Positions 25,837-34,963 of a DNA stretch of 64,000 bases are shown in pieces. Within the stretch, counting starts at the first letter, position 1. Each line of letters opens with the position of its first letter. The stretch comes from Colwellia polaris (GTDB lineage Bacteria > Pseudomonadota > Gammaproteobacteria > Enterobacterales > Alteromonadaceae), in the NCBI RefSeq assembly GCF_002104515.1, contig NZ_NBOE01000015.1, positions 24,959 through 88,958 on the forward strand, given 5' to 3'. The translations under genes and the position numbers were made by a program. Under the pieces are notes generated by a model. It saw only the letters and a program-made list of their open reading frames with translations, was not told where the DNA came from and searched no databases.

Positions 25837-28443
25837 ATGGGTCGTTATATCAAACGCCTAGTTCAAGTTTTAGTGATCAGCCTTATTGTTATTTATGCGC
25901 TGATTTGGTTGTTGTCACCAACGATAATAAGGTATGCGATTAATGCTTATGGTTTGCCTAAGCCTTTGTATCTAACCGATACCTCAAGTATTCGCTATAA
26001 CCCCTTTACTGCACATTTAACTATTAATGATTTAGCCGTAAAAGCTGATGAAAATAACACGAGGTTAAAGCTACAAAGTCTCAACGCTGAGGTACATTTA
26101 TATCAACTACTGTTTGATAAAATTTATATCGCAGAATTTTCGCTTAATGGCATATTTATTCCGGTGACAATGAACGAGTCGTCGCTCAATATTGCTGGAT
26201 TTGAATTAATGGGCGAAGAAACTGCACCAGATCAAGCTGAGCCTAAAGAAGAGTCGAGCACGGCTAACTTTCCTTATCAAATTATTGTCCCGAACTTTGA
26301 CTTGTCTGATGCGAATATAGAATTATTGTATTTTTCCCACAAGCATAATATTGCACTCGACTCATTTTCATTACAGAACATTTTATTGTCACAAAATGAG
26401 CAAGATATTAAATTAAATTTGCTTAGCCATTTAAATGGTTCACCCATTAAGCTAGATATTGATGGAAGTTTGTTGCAACAACAAGGTGTTATCAGTGTTG
26501 AACTTGACGCAAAAGATATTGAATTAAATACCCTTAAAGCATTTCTACCGCCTGAAATTTTAGCGCTAACAGGCAAGGCGAGTCATAGCAGTAAGTTTAA
26601 AGTTTTACTTAAAGATGCAGAAACATTGATTAACGTTGAACAACTGTTAATAGCGGTAGACGAATTACATTTAGAACAAGAAAACTTAGCCGTTGCAATT
26701 AAACAGCAAACCTTAGCGCTTCAAACCTTACCTAAAGCATTAAATGTGAGCGCTGATAGTAAAGTAGAGCTTAGCCCGCCACTGGCTATCGCGATGAGTA
26801 AAGAGCAAACAGCCGTTAATATGCAAGATGCGCTGATAACTATAGAACAGCTTAATATTAATCAAAACAATATTACCATGTCGATTGAAAGCCAAAAGGT
26901 TCAAACGCATAACTTAGCGTTTATAATGCCAGCCAATAAGGCAATAAGCATTGATGCCTTGATTAATGTAGTAATCGACGATATTAAGGCCAATACTATT
27001 GAAAATGAAGCCTTATTAGCTGATATAAACCAGGTATCAATTAATAATATTGCTTTGAACTTTCAAGAAAACAAAGCAAAAGTAAAAGTTGAAAGCGTAG
27101 ATGTTGCCGCAAGTGAATTTTCGAAAAAACATCAACAGAATATGCCATCTTTAGCATCATTTAATGGTCTATCAATCAATAATATTGACTATAGCCCGGA
27201 GCTTATCGCTATTAACGATGTAAGTTTGTCTGGACTAGCGGCTAATGTTCTACTCGATAAAGACAAACAAATAGCGACGCTTGTTGCGCTAGCTAGTCCA
27301 AGTAGCAATGAAAAAACAGATAATAAATCTATTGATAATAGCGTTGTAGACGATAGTGTCGAAGTAGCTAATAAAGAAACTTCTGTAGTAAAGCCGGAAG
27401 CTACAAACGTTAAACAAGTATTTAAGTTAGGCAAATTTACTTTAGCTGATGATGCTCAAATAGATTTTAAAGACACTAGCGTTACGCCAAATTACGAACG
27501 CAATGTCAATATTACTCATTTATTACTGTCAGATGTTGATACCGGCAAGCCAGAGCAAGAAGTAGTGCTAGATATTAAAGGTAAAAGTGATACTTATGCT
27601 AGCTTTGATATAAAAGGCCGCGGTATGCCTTTTGCTGAAGAGCAAAAATTTAATTTAAACGCAAAAGTTAAAGAGCTGAGCCTACCAGGTATTTCTACTT
27701 ATATTAAACAAGCATTAAAATACGAAATTGACAGTGGTCAACTCGATCTTACTATCGACGCTGGTTTAACGGGAAATAAAATTAATGGCGATGTTGATGT
27801 TTTACTGCGAGGTGTAGAGTTTACAGCTGCTGATGATAATGAAAGAGGTGCAATAACTGATGGCTTAAGTGTGCCATTTAATGTTGCTTTAGGGATGTTA
27901 AAAGATTCAGATGGTAATGTTGAACTGTCTTTACCACTTAAAGGTGATACGAGCTCACCATCTTTTGGTTTGTCAGGCTTATTAACCTTATTGGTTAAGC
28001 AAGCAACGATGTCGGCCGCCAAAGACTACCTAATTACCACCTTTGTGCCTTATGCCAGTGTTATGAAAGTGGCCATGGCTGCTGGCGAGTTTGCGCTTAA
28101 ACTCAGAATTAATGATTTAATTTATCCTGCAACCGCCATTGAATTAAATGAAGAGCAACTTGATTTTAGCCGACAAATGTCAGTGATGTTGGCTGATAGA
28201 GATAACATCAATGTTAAGCTTTGTGCGGTAGCAACGGCGAGTGATTTATCGTTAACAGATGCATCACAAGCCCATTTACCTGAAAACATTGCGCTATTAA
28301 GTAAAATATCACAACAACGTGTTAATTTGTTTAAGGCTCATTTAGTGGAGAAGCTTAATGTGCCATCAGCGAGGCTTTTATTTTGTAAACCACAAATAGA
28401 TACCTCAAAAGGGGCAAAACCACGTATTAAGTTTGTTATTTAA
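25837..28443 (+). CDS. DUF748 / AsmA-like envelope protein
   Basis: 868 aa. A single N-terminal membrane helix (VLVISLIVIYALIWLL) is followed by a long periplasmic region rich in beta strands. LYLTDTSSIRYNPFTAHLTINDLAVK is the family opening, with a second AsmA-type repeat near 540-640. The C-terminal section (about 740-868) has an OmpA-like helix-strand flavour. DUF748 proteins belong to the AsmA-like group thought to bridge membranes for lipid transport; that role here is inferred. Confidence 0.82.
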   Translation: MGRYIKRLVQVLVISLIVIYALIWLLSPTIIRYAINAYGLPKPLYLTDTSSIRYNPFTAHLTINDLAVKADENNTRLKLQSLNAEVHLYQLLFDKIYIAEFSLNGIFIPVTMNESSLNIAGFELMGEETAPDQAEPKEESSTANFPYQIIVPNFDLSDANIELLYFSHKHNIALDSFSLQNILLSQNEQDIKLNLLSHLNGSPIKLDIDGSLLQQQGVISVELDAKDIELNTLKAFLPPEILALTGKASHSSKFKVLLKDAETLINVEQLLIAVDELHLEQENLAVAIKQQTLALQTLPKALNVSADSKVELSPPLAIAMSKEQTAVNMQDALITIEQLNINQNNITMSIESQKVQTHNLAFIMPANKAISIDALINVVIDDIKANTIENEALLADINQVSINNIALNFQENKAKVKVESVDVAASEFSKKHQQNMPSLASFNGLSINNIDYSPELIAINDVSLSGLAANVLLDKDKQIATLVALASPSSNEKTDNKSIDNSVVDDSVEVANKETSVVKPEATNVKQVFKLGKFTLADDAQIDFKDTSVTPNYERNVNITHLLLSDVDTGKPEQEVVLDIKGKSDTYASFDIKGRGMPFAEEQKFNLNAKVKELSLPGISTYIKQALKYEIDSGQLDLTIDAGLTGNKINGDVDVLLRGVEFTAADDNERGAITDGLSVPFNVALGMLKDSDGNVELSLPLKGDTSSPSFGLSGLLTLLVKQATMSAAKDYLITTFVPYASVMKVAMAAGEFALKLRINDLIYPATAIELNEEQLDFSRQMSVMLADRDNINVKLCAVATASDLSLTDASQAHLPENIALLSKISQQRVNLFKAHLVEKLNVPSARLLFCKPQIDTSKGAKPRIKFVI

Positions 28444-28563
28444 CTTACTCGCTATATTGTTATTTTGTAAAGCGCATAGGGTTGGTACTTTCACTAACCC
28501 TTTACTGCGCTTAATTGCTTAAGACATTATTAACTTACTAAACCTATAAAATAGTGGTGCCGA

Positions 28564-29379
28564 TTGAACTTTAACCTTTCTAGACTCTTTAATATTATTA
28601 CCTTTGAAATAGTTCGTTTATTTAAAACTAAACGCGGCTTACTGGCGTTATTAGCTTTTTCAGCTATCTGGTTTATTATTCTTTACTATTTTGTGGGTTC
28701 AGCTTCATCGATTGTTACCTCGCATTCATTTGAAAGTATGGCAAAGCAATTATTTGGTGCGCTAGGGCTGTCTGCTTTATTAGCATGGCCGGTTGCTGAA
28801 TACACCATTTATTGGTTAGTGGCGATATACTTTTTTCCAAGTTTTGCCTTGTTGGTCTGCAGCGACCAATTTTGTTCAGACAAACATCGCGGCACATTAA
28901 GATTTATTACATTGCGTACCACACGTGCTGAGCTGATTATTGGCCGATTTTTTGGGCAACTATTAATTATGTCGATATTAATATTGTTAACGGCTGCTGC
29001 CACAACGTTATTAGCAAGTTTACGAGATATTACGCTGCTGAGTGAAAGCGTTGTGCTTGGTATTAAGTTATCAATACAATTAATTATTGTAGTATTACCC
29101 TTTATTGCACTCATGACTTTACTCAACACTTTAGTATCATCAGCACGACTTGCCATTGTTTTTGCTACTTTATTTTTTGCTTTAGGACCATTGTTGATTG
29201 TGCTCATTGAGTATCAATTCGGTCAAACATTTTACTTGAATTTAATATTTCCAGGTGGCCAAATAAGTCATGTTTTGGCGCAAAGTAGTGACTTTGCCAA
29301 TCAGTACATATTACCCTTAGTACAAACAGTTGTGTTACTCATTAGTAGCCATTTAATTATGAAACGAGCTTCATTATGA
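28564..29379 (+). CDS. ABC-2 type transporter permease
   Basis: 271 aa with six predicted membrane helices. The N-terminal LFKTKRGLLALLAFSAIWFIILYYF and the cytoplasmic SDKHRGTLRFITLRTTRAELIIGRFFGQLL are typical of ABC-2 permeases. The start is TTG 28564; the next in-frame ATG is at residue 59. Its ATGA overlaps the ATPase gene, so the pair forms one exporter. Substrate unknown. Confidence 0.82.
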   Translation: MNFNLSRLFNIITFEIVRLFKTKRGLLALLAFSAIWFIILYYFVGSASSIVTSHSFESMAKQLFGALGLSALLAWPVAEYTIYWLVAIYFFPSFALLVCSDQFCSDKHRGTLRFITLRTTRAELIIGRFFGQLLIMSILILLTAAATTLLASLRDITLLSESVVLGIKLSIQLIIVVLPFIALMTLLNTLVSSARLAIVFATLFFALGPLLIVLIEYQFGQTFYLNLIFPGGQISHVLAQSSDFANQYILPLVQTVVLLISSHLIMKRASL

Positions 29380-30275
29380 GTTTAATTATCGATGTTCAGC
29401 AAGTAACAAAAAAATATGGCAATAATACGGCACTTAATAATGTTGAATTTTCGCTAGAAAGCGGCGCACCTGTTGCTTTAGTAGGGCCAAATGGCGCAGG
29501 AAAAACCACCTTGTTTAGTCTGTTGTGTGGTTACATTCAGCCGACATCAGGCAACATTAATATTTTAGGGCATTCACCAGGTAACTCTGCTTTATTTGGA
29601 CGTTTATCAGCGCTGCCTCAAGATGCTCAGTTAGATCCTAGGTTTTCTATTGCGATGCAATTGAATTTCTATGCGCGTTTACAGGGTATGAGCTCAAAGC
29701 AAGCTAAAATTGATACATTACGCGTTTTAGATATGGTGGGATTACAAGATGCGACTAAAAGTTTGCCAGCTGAGTTATCGCATGGCATGCGTAAACGAGC
29801 AACAATAGCACAAGCTTTATTAGGTAGCCCCGAAATTGTTATGCTAGATGAAGCCACTGCAGGCCTAGATCCTGCAAATGCGAAAGAAATTCGGGCCATT
29901 GTAGCTGAACATGCAGATAACGTTAACTTTATCTTAAGCTCGCATGATCTTAATGAGCTGGAACGTTTGTGTGATCGGGTATTATATTTAGAAAGTGGGC
30001 ATTTAAAGCAGCACCAAACCCAGGATAACAATGTTAACACGCGCTACATTACCTTAAGAGTTAAACAAGCATATCAAGATCTGATACCAAAGCTTTCAAT
30101 AATACCGAGTGTCGAAAAGATAGAAATGACTCAAGATAAAGAATATTTATTAACAATTAACAGTGCATTAAGTGCCAATAATGTAGAAATTGATCTGTTG
30201 AAAATTCTCATCAAAAACAATTGGCTCTATAGCCATATTATTAATGGTAAAACCCTAGAGAACCAATTGTTTTAA
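29376..30275 (+). CDS. ABC transporter ATP-binding protein
   Basis: 299 aa. Walker A GPNGAGKTT (about residue 37), signature LSHGMRKR (about 132), Walker B EIVMLDEATAG (about 150) and switch His in SSHD. It is an ABC-2 exporter ATPase paired with the preceding permease by a 4-bp overlap. The C-terminal 70 residues are not recognised. It ends 22 bp from the convergent EAL gene. Confidence 0.93.
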   Translation: MSLIIDVQQVTKKYGNNTALNNVEFSLESGAPVALVGPNGAGKTTLFSLLCGYIQPTSGNINILGHSPGNSALFGRLSALPQDAQLDPRFSIAMQLNFYARLQGMSSKQAKIDTLRVLDMVGLQDATKSLPAELSHGMRKRATIAQALLGSPEIVMLDEATAGLDPANAKEIRAIVAEHADNVNFILSSHDLNELERLCDRVLYLESGHLKQHQTQDNNVNTRYITLRVKQAYQDLIPKLSIIPSVEKIEMTQDKEYLLTINSALSANNVEIDLLKILIKNNWLYSHIINGKTLENQLF

Positions 30276-30297
30276 GCTTCATAAATTCGCCTTATAG

Positions 30298-32907
30298 CTA
30301 TTTTTCTGCAGGAATATATTCACCTTCTAAACTGGCTGGTATTTGTCCGTTTGTAAGCTTGCTTAGCCAGTCAAGGTACTGCTCATGAGGCATAGGTTTA
30401 GCGTAATAATAGCCTTGACCAATATCGCAGCCAAAACCTCTCAGTGCTTCTTCATCTTGGGCACTGTTTATGCCTTCTGCAACTACCTCTAACCCCAAAC
30501 CTTTTGCCATTTTTACTGCGGTTTCTGCAATAACTTTACGTTTTATATCGCTGCAAACGTCTTCAACAAACTCTCGGTCTATTTTAAGCTCTTGAAAGGG
30601 GAGTTGATTAATTTGGGATAGCGATGAATAACCTGTACCAAAATCATCAATACTAATGGTAATGCCGAGTTCAATAAGTTTTTCTATTGTATTGATGGCA
30701 ATACTATTTTGTGCAAATGATATCGACTCAGTTAATTCGAAAATAATTTTTTCAGCTTTTATATCACACCGTTCGATTATATTTGTAATATCATCAATAA
30801 AGTTAATTTGAATAAGATCTTTACCACTGATATTAATTGATACCATATGGTTTAACCCCGTATGTTCTGTTAACTCAGCTTGTTGAGTTAGTGCGGTTTC
30901 GACGACCCATAATGTTAACGAAGGCATTAAACCAAAATCTTCAGCAATAGCAATAAAGGTATCAGGGAGAATAGCCCCTAATACGGGGTGATTCCATCGT
31001 ATTAAACATTCACTGCTACAAACTTTATTGGTTTTTAAGTCGATCTGCGGCTGATGAAATAATTCAAAACCTTTATTAGCAATAGCGCGTTCTAAATCAA
31101 TGGCAAGCTCTATTGAAGACGGGCTATTTTTACTGTCTTTTTCAGCATAATATGCCCATTTGCTTTGGCTAATTTCTGCATTACTAGCAGCAATTGAGGC
31201 ATTACTGATTAAACTAGCACTTGTACTACCATGTTTAGAAAACGTAGCTAAACCAACGGATGCTGACAAAGGAAGCTTAAGGTTTTTTATTAAGTAAACA
31301 TCTTGAACTGCTTGTTGTATAGATCGTATGAAGAGGTTTATATGTTGATCGTTTTCTTTATTGTTAACCACCATGGCTAAACTACAGTTTTCTAAGTAAC
31401 ACAGCTTTTCAAACTGGTCGGTAACATGCAGTACAGCGTCATTGAAACGAAACAAAGAGGAGAGCTTTTGATTTAAGTGTTGAATAAACTTAACTTTAGT
31501 TTGGTCATCTATATAAAGTTCAATACGTTGAAATTGTTCAGGCTTTATCACAATAACAGTAAAGTCTTGAACGTTTTCTGTTAAAAGTTGATTAATTTTA
31601 TGCTCTAGGTTTGTTTGTCTGGGTAAATGATTACTTTGATGATAAGCAATGATGGTTAATTTTTCTTGCTCGCTGCGACGAATACGTTCTGCTAATGCAA
31701 AAGCCATAAAAGTAACTTCAATCATAATAGCAAAAAGAAATGCATGGCCAGTTAAAAAACTATATTCAAGCTGGTTTAGCAACACCATGGGTTGAATAAC
31801 CGCGCCAACTAATAAAGGTAACCAAGACAAAAAGTAAAAACGCGCCCAAGAAAAATCTTCTTTTAAACGATTAAAAATCAAAAAAAGCGCCACAATGTAG
31901 AAAAGCGGCTGTAATGAAAAAAACAGTTTAGTTTGTGTTAATTCATCAAGTGATAATGAATATAAACCAATTACGCTAACAATAGCGGCAAAGCCAATCG
32001 ATGCTTTAAAGGTCCAGTGATTTAATTTGTCGTACCGTAAAAAATAAAGCGTAAAGAGTAGGAGAAATATAATTAATATAAAGTCGTTAAAGATCAGGTA
32101 TTGATTAAGGAAATGCATTATCTGCTTTGAAAACAGAAAGTAACCGAAGCCAGTTAAGGATGAAAGTACGGCAAAAGCTGATATTAAATAACCGATATAC
32201 AATAAATAAACTTTATCTTTGCCAGCAAAAAATAACACTAAATTATAAATAGCAATAATGAGCAATATGCCAATAAATGCACCATAAACTAGCTGAGATA
32301 AAAGCAGTCTTTGCTCAAAATCATCGGGTTTAAATAATTGTAAGGGTATATTAGGTGGCCCCGAGCTTTTTAGTTTTATTAAGTATTCGCTATATCCAAA
32401 GTGATTAAGCTGCAGATTTACAGAAGGGTATACATATTGGCTAGTTCTTTGATCACTTGATGATTTGAAATAGAGCTCTTTCGGCGCATTAAGTGGGCCT
32501 AACTCATAAACAACAAAAGTTTCTAACATGCTATGTTCAGCCATTAATACAAGTTGTTCATGCTCTCGTTCTTGATGTTTTTCTGTTTGCTGCTTTGCGG
32601 TTAACGTTGGCGTACCAATAGGATAATGAAGGGAAATTTTAATCCAGTATGTTTGTTGTGCAAGCTCATAAGGAATACTGCTCAAGTTACTTTCGATAAA
32701 TTCTGTATTGCTTATTACTGAATTAATGTCAGCATTATTACTTTTATCAATGTAGTAACTGGTGTTGATAGTAAAAGGACTATTGAGGCCATTAATATTT
32801 TTTTTATCAATATCGTGAATTAAACTTGCAAAGCTAAAGGTCATTACCAGTAAAACTAGGGCAATTACCGCAGTAGAAATTCTTTTACTTAATTGGGAAA
32901 ATATCAA
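30298..32907 (-). CDS. 7TM sensor with degenerate GGDEF and intact EAL domain
   Basis: 869 aa. Signal-like helix (IALVLLVMTFSFASL), 7TMR-DISMED2 extracellular domain (about 45-190), seven-helix 7TMR-DISM block (about 205-400), a GGDEF-like region lacking the GG(D/E)EF signature (about 430-590), and an EAL domain from about 610. Catalytic features are kept: ECLIRW (E-x-L), NIS, DDFGTGYSSL, LKIDREFV, AEGI and GQGYYY. It should hydrolyse c-di-GMP in response to an external or membrane signal. Single gene. Confidence 0.9.
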   Translation of the reverse strand: MIFSQLSKRISTAVIALVLLVMTFSFASLIHDIDKKNINGLNSPFTINTSYYIDKSNNADINSVISNTEFIESNLSSIPYELAQQTYWIKISLHYPIGTPTLTAKQQTEKHQEREHEQLVLMAEHSMLETFVVYELGPLNAPKELYFKSSSDQRTSQYVYPSVNLQLNHFGYSEYLIKLKSSGPPNIPLQLFKPDDFEQRLLLSQLVYGAFIGILLIIAIYNLVLFFAGKDKVYLLYIGYLISAFAVLSSLTGFGYFLFSKQIMHFLNQYLIFNDFILIIFLLLFTLYFLRYDKLNHWTFKASIGFAAIVSVIGLYSLSLDELTQTKLFFSLQPLFYIVALFLIFNRLKEDFSWARFYFLSWLPLLVGAVIQPMVLLNQLEYSFLTGHAFLFAIMIEVTFMAFALAERIRRSEQEKLTIIAYHQSNHLPRQTNLEHKINQLLTENVQDFTVIVIKPEQFQRIELYIDDQTKVKFIQHLNQKLSSLFRFNDAVLHVTDQFEKLCYLENCSLAMVVNNKENDQHINLFIRSIQQAVQDVYLIKNLKLPLSASVGLATFSKHGSTSASLISNASIAASNAEISQSKWAYYAEKDSKNSPSSIELAIDLERAIANKGFELFHQPQIDLKTNKVCSSECLIRWNHPVLGAILPDTFIAIAEDFGLMPSLTLWVVETALTQQAELTEHTGLNHMVSINISGKDLIQINFIDDITNIIERCDIKAEKIIFELTESISFAQNSIAINTIEKLIELGITISIDDFGTGYSSLSQINQLPFQELKIDREFVEDVCSDIKRKVIAETAVKMAKGLGLEVVAEGINSAQDEEALRGFGCDIGQGYYYAKPMPHEQYLDWLSKLTNGQIPASLEGEYIPAEK

Positions 32908-33316
32908 AAATTAAATACTCTTATAAGTGAATAATAGTCAGGGGTATCTCTACAGTTTTAGGCATTTTTCGAGTTCAGCGTATAAAAGTGTCTTAAATCG
33001 TTTAGGCAATTATATATAGCTTCTTCTTTAGTTTATACTGAGTAAATAATTAAATAGCTATAATACTTAAGTAATCACTAAAATAAAAACTTTAAAAGTT
33101 ACTGAAAGTTTGCCGACCTTTTAATTTTTATCAAGATATATACATCAATAATAATGTAGCAGAAATAGCCGATTCGGATCATAATTTTAATATCATCACG
33201 TATTAACTTGAAACTAAATCATGTTTTATGTTTTCACAATATTATTGTTCATTTAGCTTTAAGCTCTATCGGCTTTATATCAGCAAGTACTTAAATACTA
33301 AGCGAGAATAATTACT
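32908..33316. other. Divergent intergenic region
   Basis: About 400 bp between the EAL and bicupin genes. Very AT-rich; no ORF, strong hairpin or repeat seen. It presumably carries both promoters. Confidence 0.5.
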
Positions 33317-33967
33317 ATGTTTAATATGGATTTCAAACAACGTGTTGTTATCGATACATCAAAAAAATTATGGGAGAAAAGCCCATCGGCAGGCGTGTTA
33401 AGAAAACCCCTTGCGCGTGAAAATCGAGAAAGTGGCCATGCAACCAGTATTGTTAAGTATGAGGCGGGCGCAAAATTTAATTCACATGGTCACCCTTTAG
33501 GCGAAGAAATTTTCGTGCTTTCAGGCGTATTTTCTGATGAAACAGGGGATTACCCAGCAGGCAGTTATTTTCGTAACCCGAAAGGATTTGAACACGCGCC
33601 ATTTAGCATCAATGGTTGTGAACTGTTGGTTAAGTTACATCAAATGTCACCTAAAGAGAGTCAGCGCATTTGTATTGATACAACCCAGCAAGCATGGTTG
33701 CCAGGCTGCGGTAATTTAAAGATTAAACCTTTGCATACGTTTGAAAACGAAAAAGTTGCTTTAATTTTTTTGCCGGCCGGAGAAAAATATGTTTCACATG
33801 ATGATTATATTGGCGAGGAAATTTATATCATTAGTGGCGAGCTTATTGATGAATTAGGGCATTACCCTGCGGGTACTTGGATCAGAAGTCCACATTCAAG
33901 TATTCATCAAGCCTATGTAAAGCAAGATACCTTGCTCTGGATTAAAACAGGGCACTTGGGCAATTAA
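33317..33967 (+). CDS. Bicupin, ChrR-like cupin protein
   Basis: 216 aa with two cupin cores. The first has FNSHGHPLGEEIFVLSG and a later His in GFEHAP; the second has YVSHDDYIGEEIYIISG and His in SIHQAY. So each half keeps most of the His/Glu metal ligands. Similar to the anti-sigma factor ChrR C-terminal cupin, but without the zinc-binding anti-sigma N-terminus, and no sigma factor is adjacent. Function unknown. Confidence 0.82.
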   Translation: MFNMDFKQRVVIDTSKKLWEKSPSAGVLRKPLARENRESGHATSIVKYEAGAKFNSHGHPLGEEIFVLSGVFSDETGDYPAGSYFRNPKGFEHAPFSINGCELLVKLHQMSPKESQRICIDTTQQAWLPGCGNLKIKPLHTFENEKVALIFLPAGEKYVSHDDYIGEEIYIISGELIDELGHYPAGTWIRSPHSSIHQAYVKQDTLLWIKTGHLGN

Positions 33968-34265
33968 TTAAGATTAATTATTACCTGAATAACGGTTACG
34001 ACATCTGAAAGAGAGTGTTAACGATATTATTAAAGACAGTTATTGCGTGTACGTTTTTGCCGTTATATATTTGAATTTAACACTTGCTAGTTTTATGATT
34101 AAATTATGTTACAGCAGTGTTCGAGATGGAGTCCTGATTAATAAATTAGGATGAGTTGTATTACTTCTCTAGGTCAGTTAATTATAATTTAACTAATACA
34201 ATAAGTTTCATGTGTTATGACTCTTTTATAAACCGAAACTTTAAAATAAAAATAGGTGTTTTTCT

Positions 34266-34748
34266 GTGATCAATCAAGCTGATTTAAAAAGCGTTAAATC
34301 TGTTCTCTTCGTCTGCATGGGTAATATTTGTAGGTCGCCCAGTGCAGAGGCGGTATTTCGTCAAAAAGCTCAAGACCTTTCACTTGTTATTGATTCTGCC
34401 GGTACTGTTGGTTCGCATGCGCGTGAAAAGCCAGATCATCGCGCTCAAAAGGCCGGAATTGCTCGAGGGTATTCTTTTGATAAAATTAAAGCACGTAAAG
34501 TCACGAGCGAAGACTTTGCAAAGTTCGATTTGATCTTGGCTATGGATGAGAAAAATATTCAAGATTTAATGAAGGTAGCACCGCAAGATCTGCAATATAA
34601 AATGCAGTTGTTTTTGGACTATGCTGAAAACTTTGATGATACAGAAGTGCCTGATCCCTATTATGGCGGCGCAAAAGGTTTTCAATATGTATTAGATTTA
34701 GTAGAAGATGCTAGTGAAGGTTTAGTTAAGCGTCTTAAAACAGCATAA
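34266..34748 (+). CDS. Low-molecular-weight protein tyrosine phosphatase
   Basis: 160 aa. P-loop CMGNICRSPSAEA (C-x5-R-S, near residue 17) and the general-acid loop DPYYGG (about 130). The start is GTG 34266. Stand-alone, with no tyrosine kinase or capsule genes nearby, so more likely a housekeeping LMW-PTP than a Wzb. Its transcript meets rne at a shared hairpin. Confidence 0.92.
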   Translation: MINQADLKSVKSVLFVCMGNICRSPSAEAVFRQKAQDLSLVIDSAGTVGSHAREKPDHRAQKAGIARGYSFDKIKARKVTSEDFAKFDLILAMDEKNIQDLMKVAPQDLQYKMQLFLDYAENFDDTEVPDPYYGGAKGFQYVLDLVEDASEGLVKRLKTA

Positions 34749-34874
34749 ATTTTTGATATTTGGTAGTTTGTAAATAATTTACAGTACAGCCTACTTAATA
34801 TTATATTTAATGCGTTAAGTTTAGTTTAAGTTTTAATAACTAACCTATTTTATTCAAGAGAAAAATATGTAAAA

Positions 34875-34908
34875 AAAAAGCCAATTGCGTTATGCAATTG
34901 GCTTTTTA
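34875..34908. terminator. Bidirectional terminator between LMW-PTP and rne
   Basis: AAAAAGCCAATTGC / GCAATTGGCTTTTT stem with GTTAT loop. A-runs on one side and T-runs on the other serve both converging genes. Confidence 0.88.
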
Positions 34909-34963
34909 TATTTTAACTCTTCAAGGGATTCCTTAAAGAGTTAAGGTTTGAATAACTAAGCGA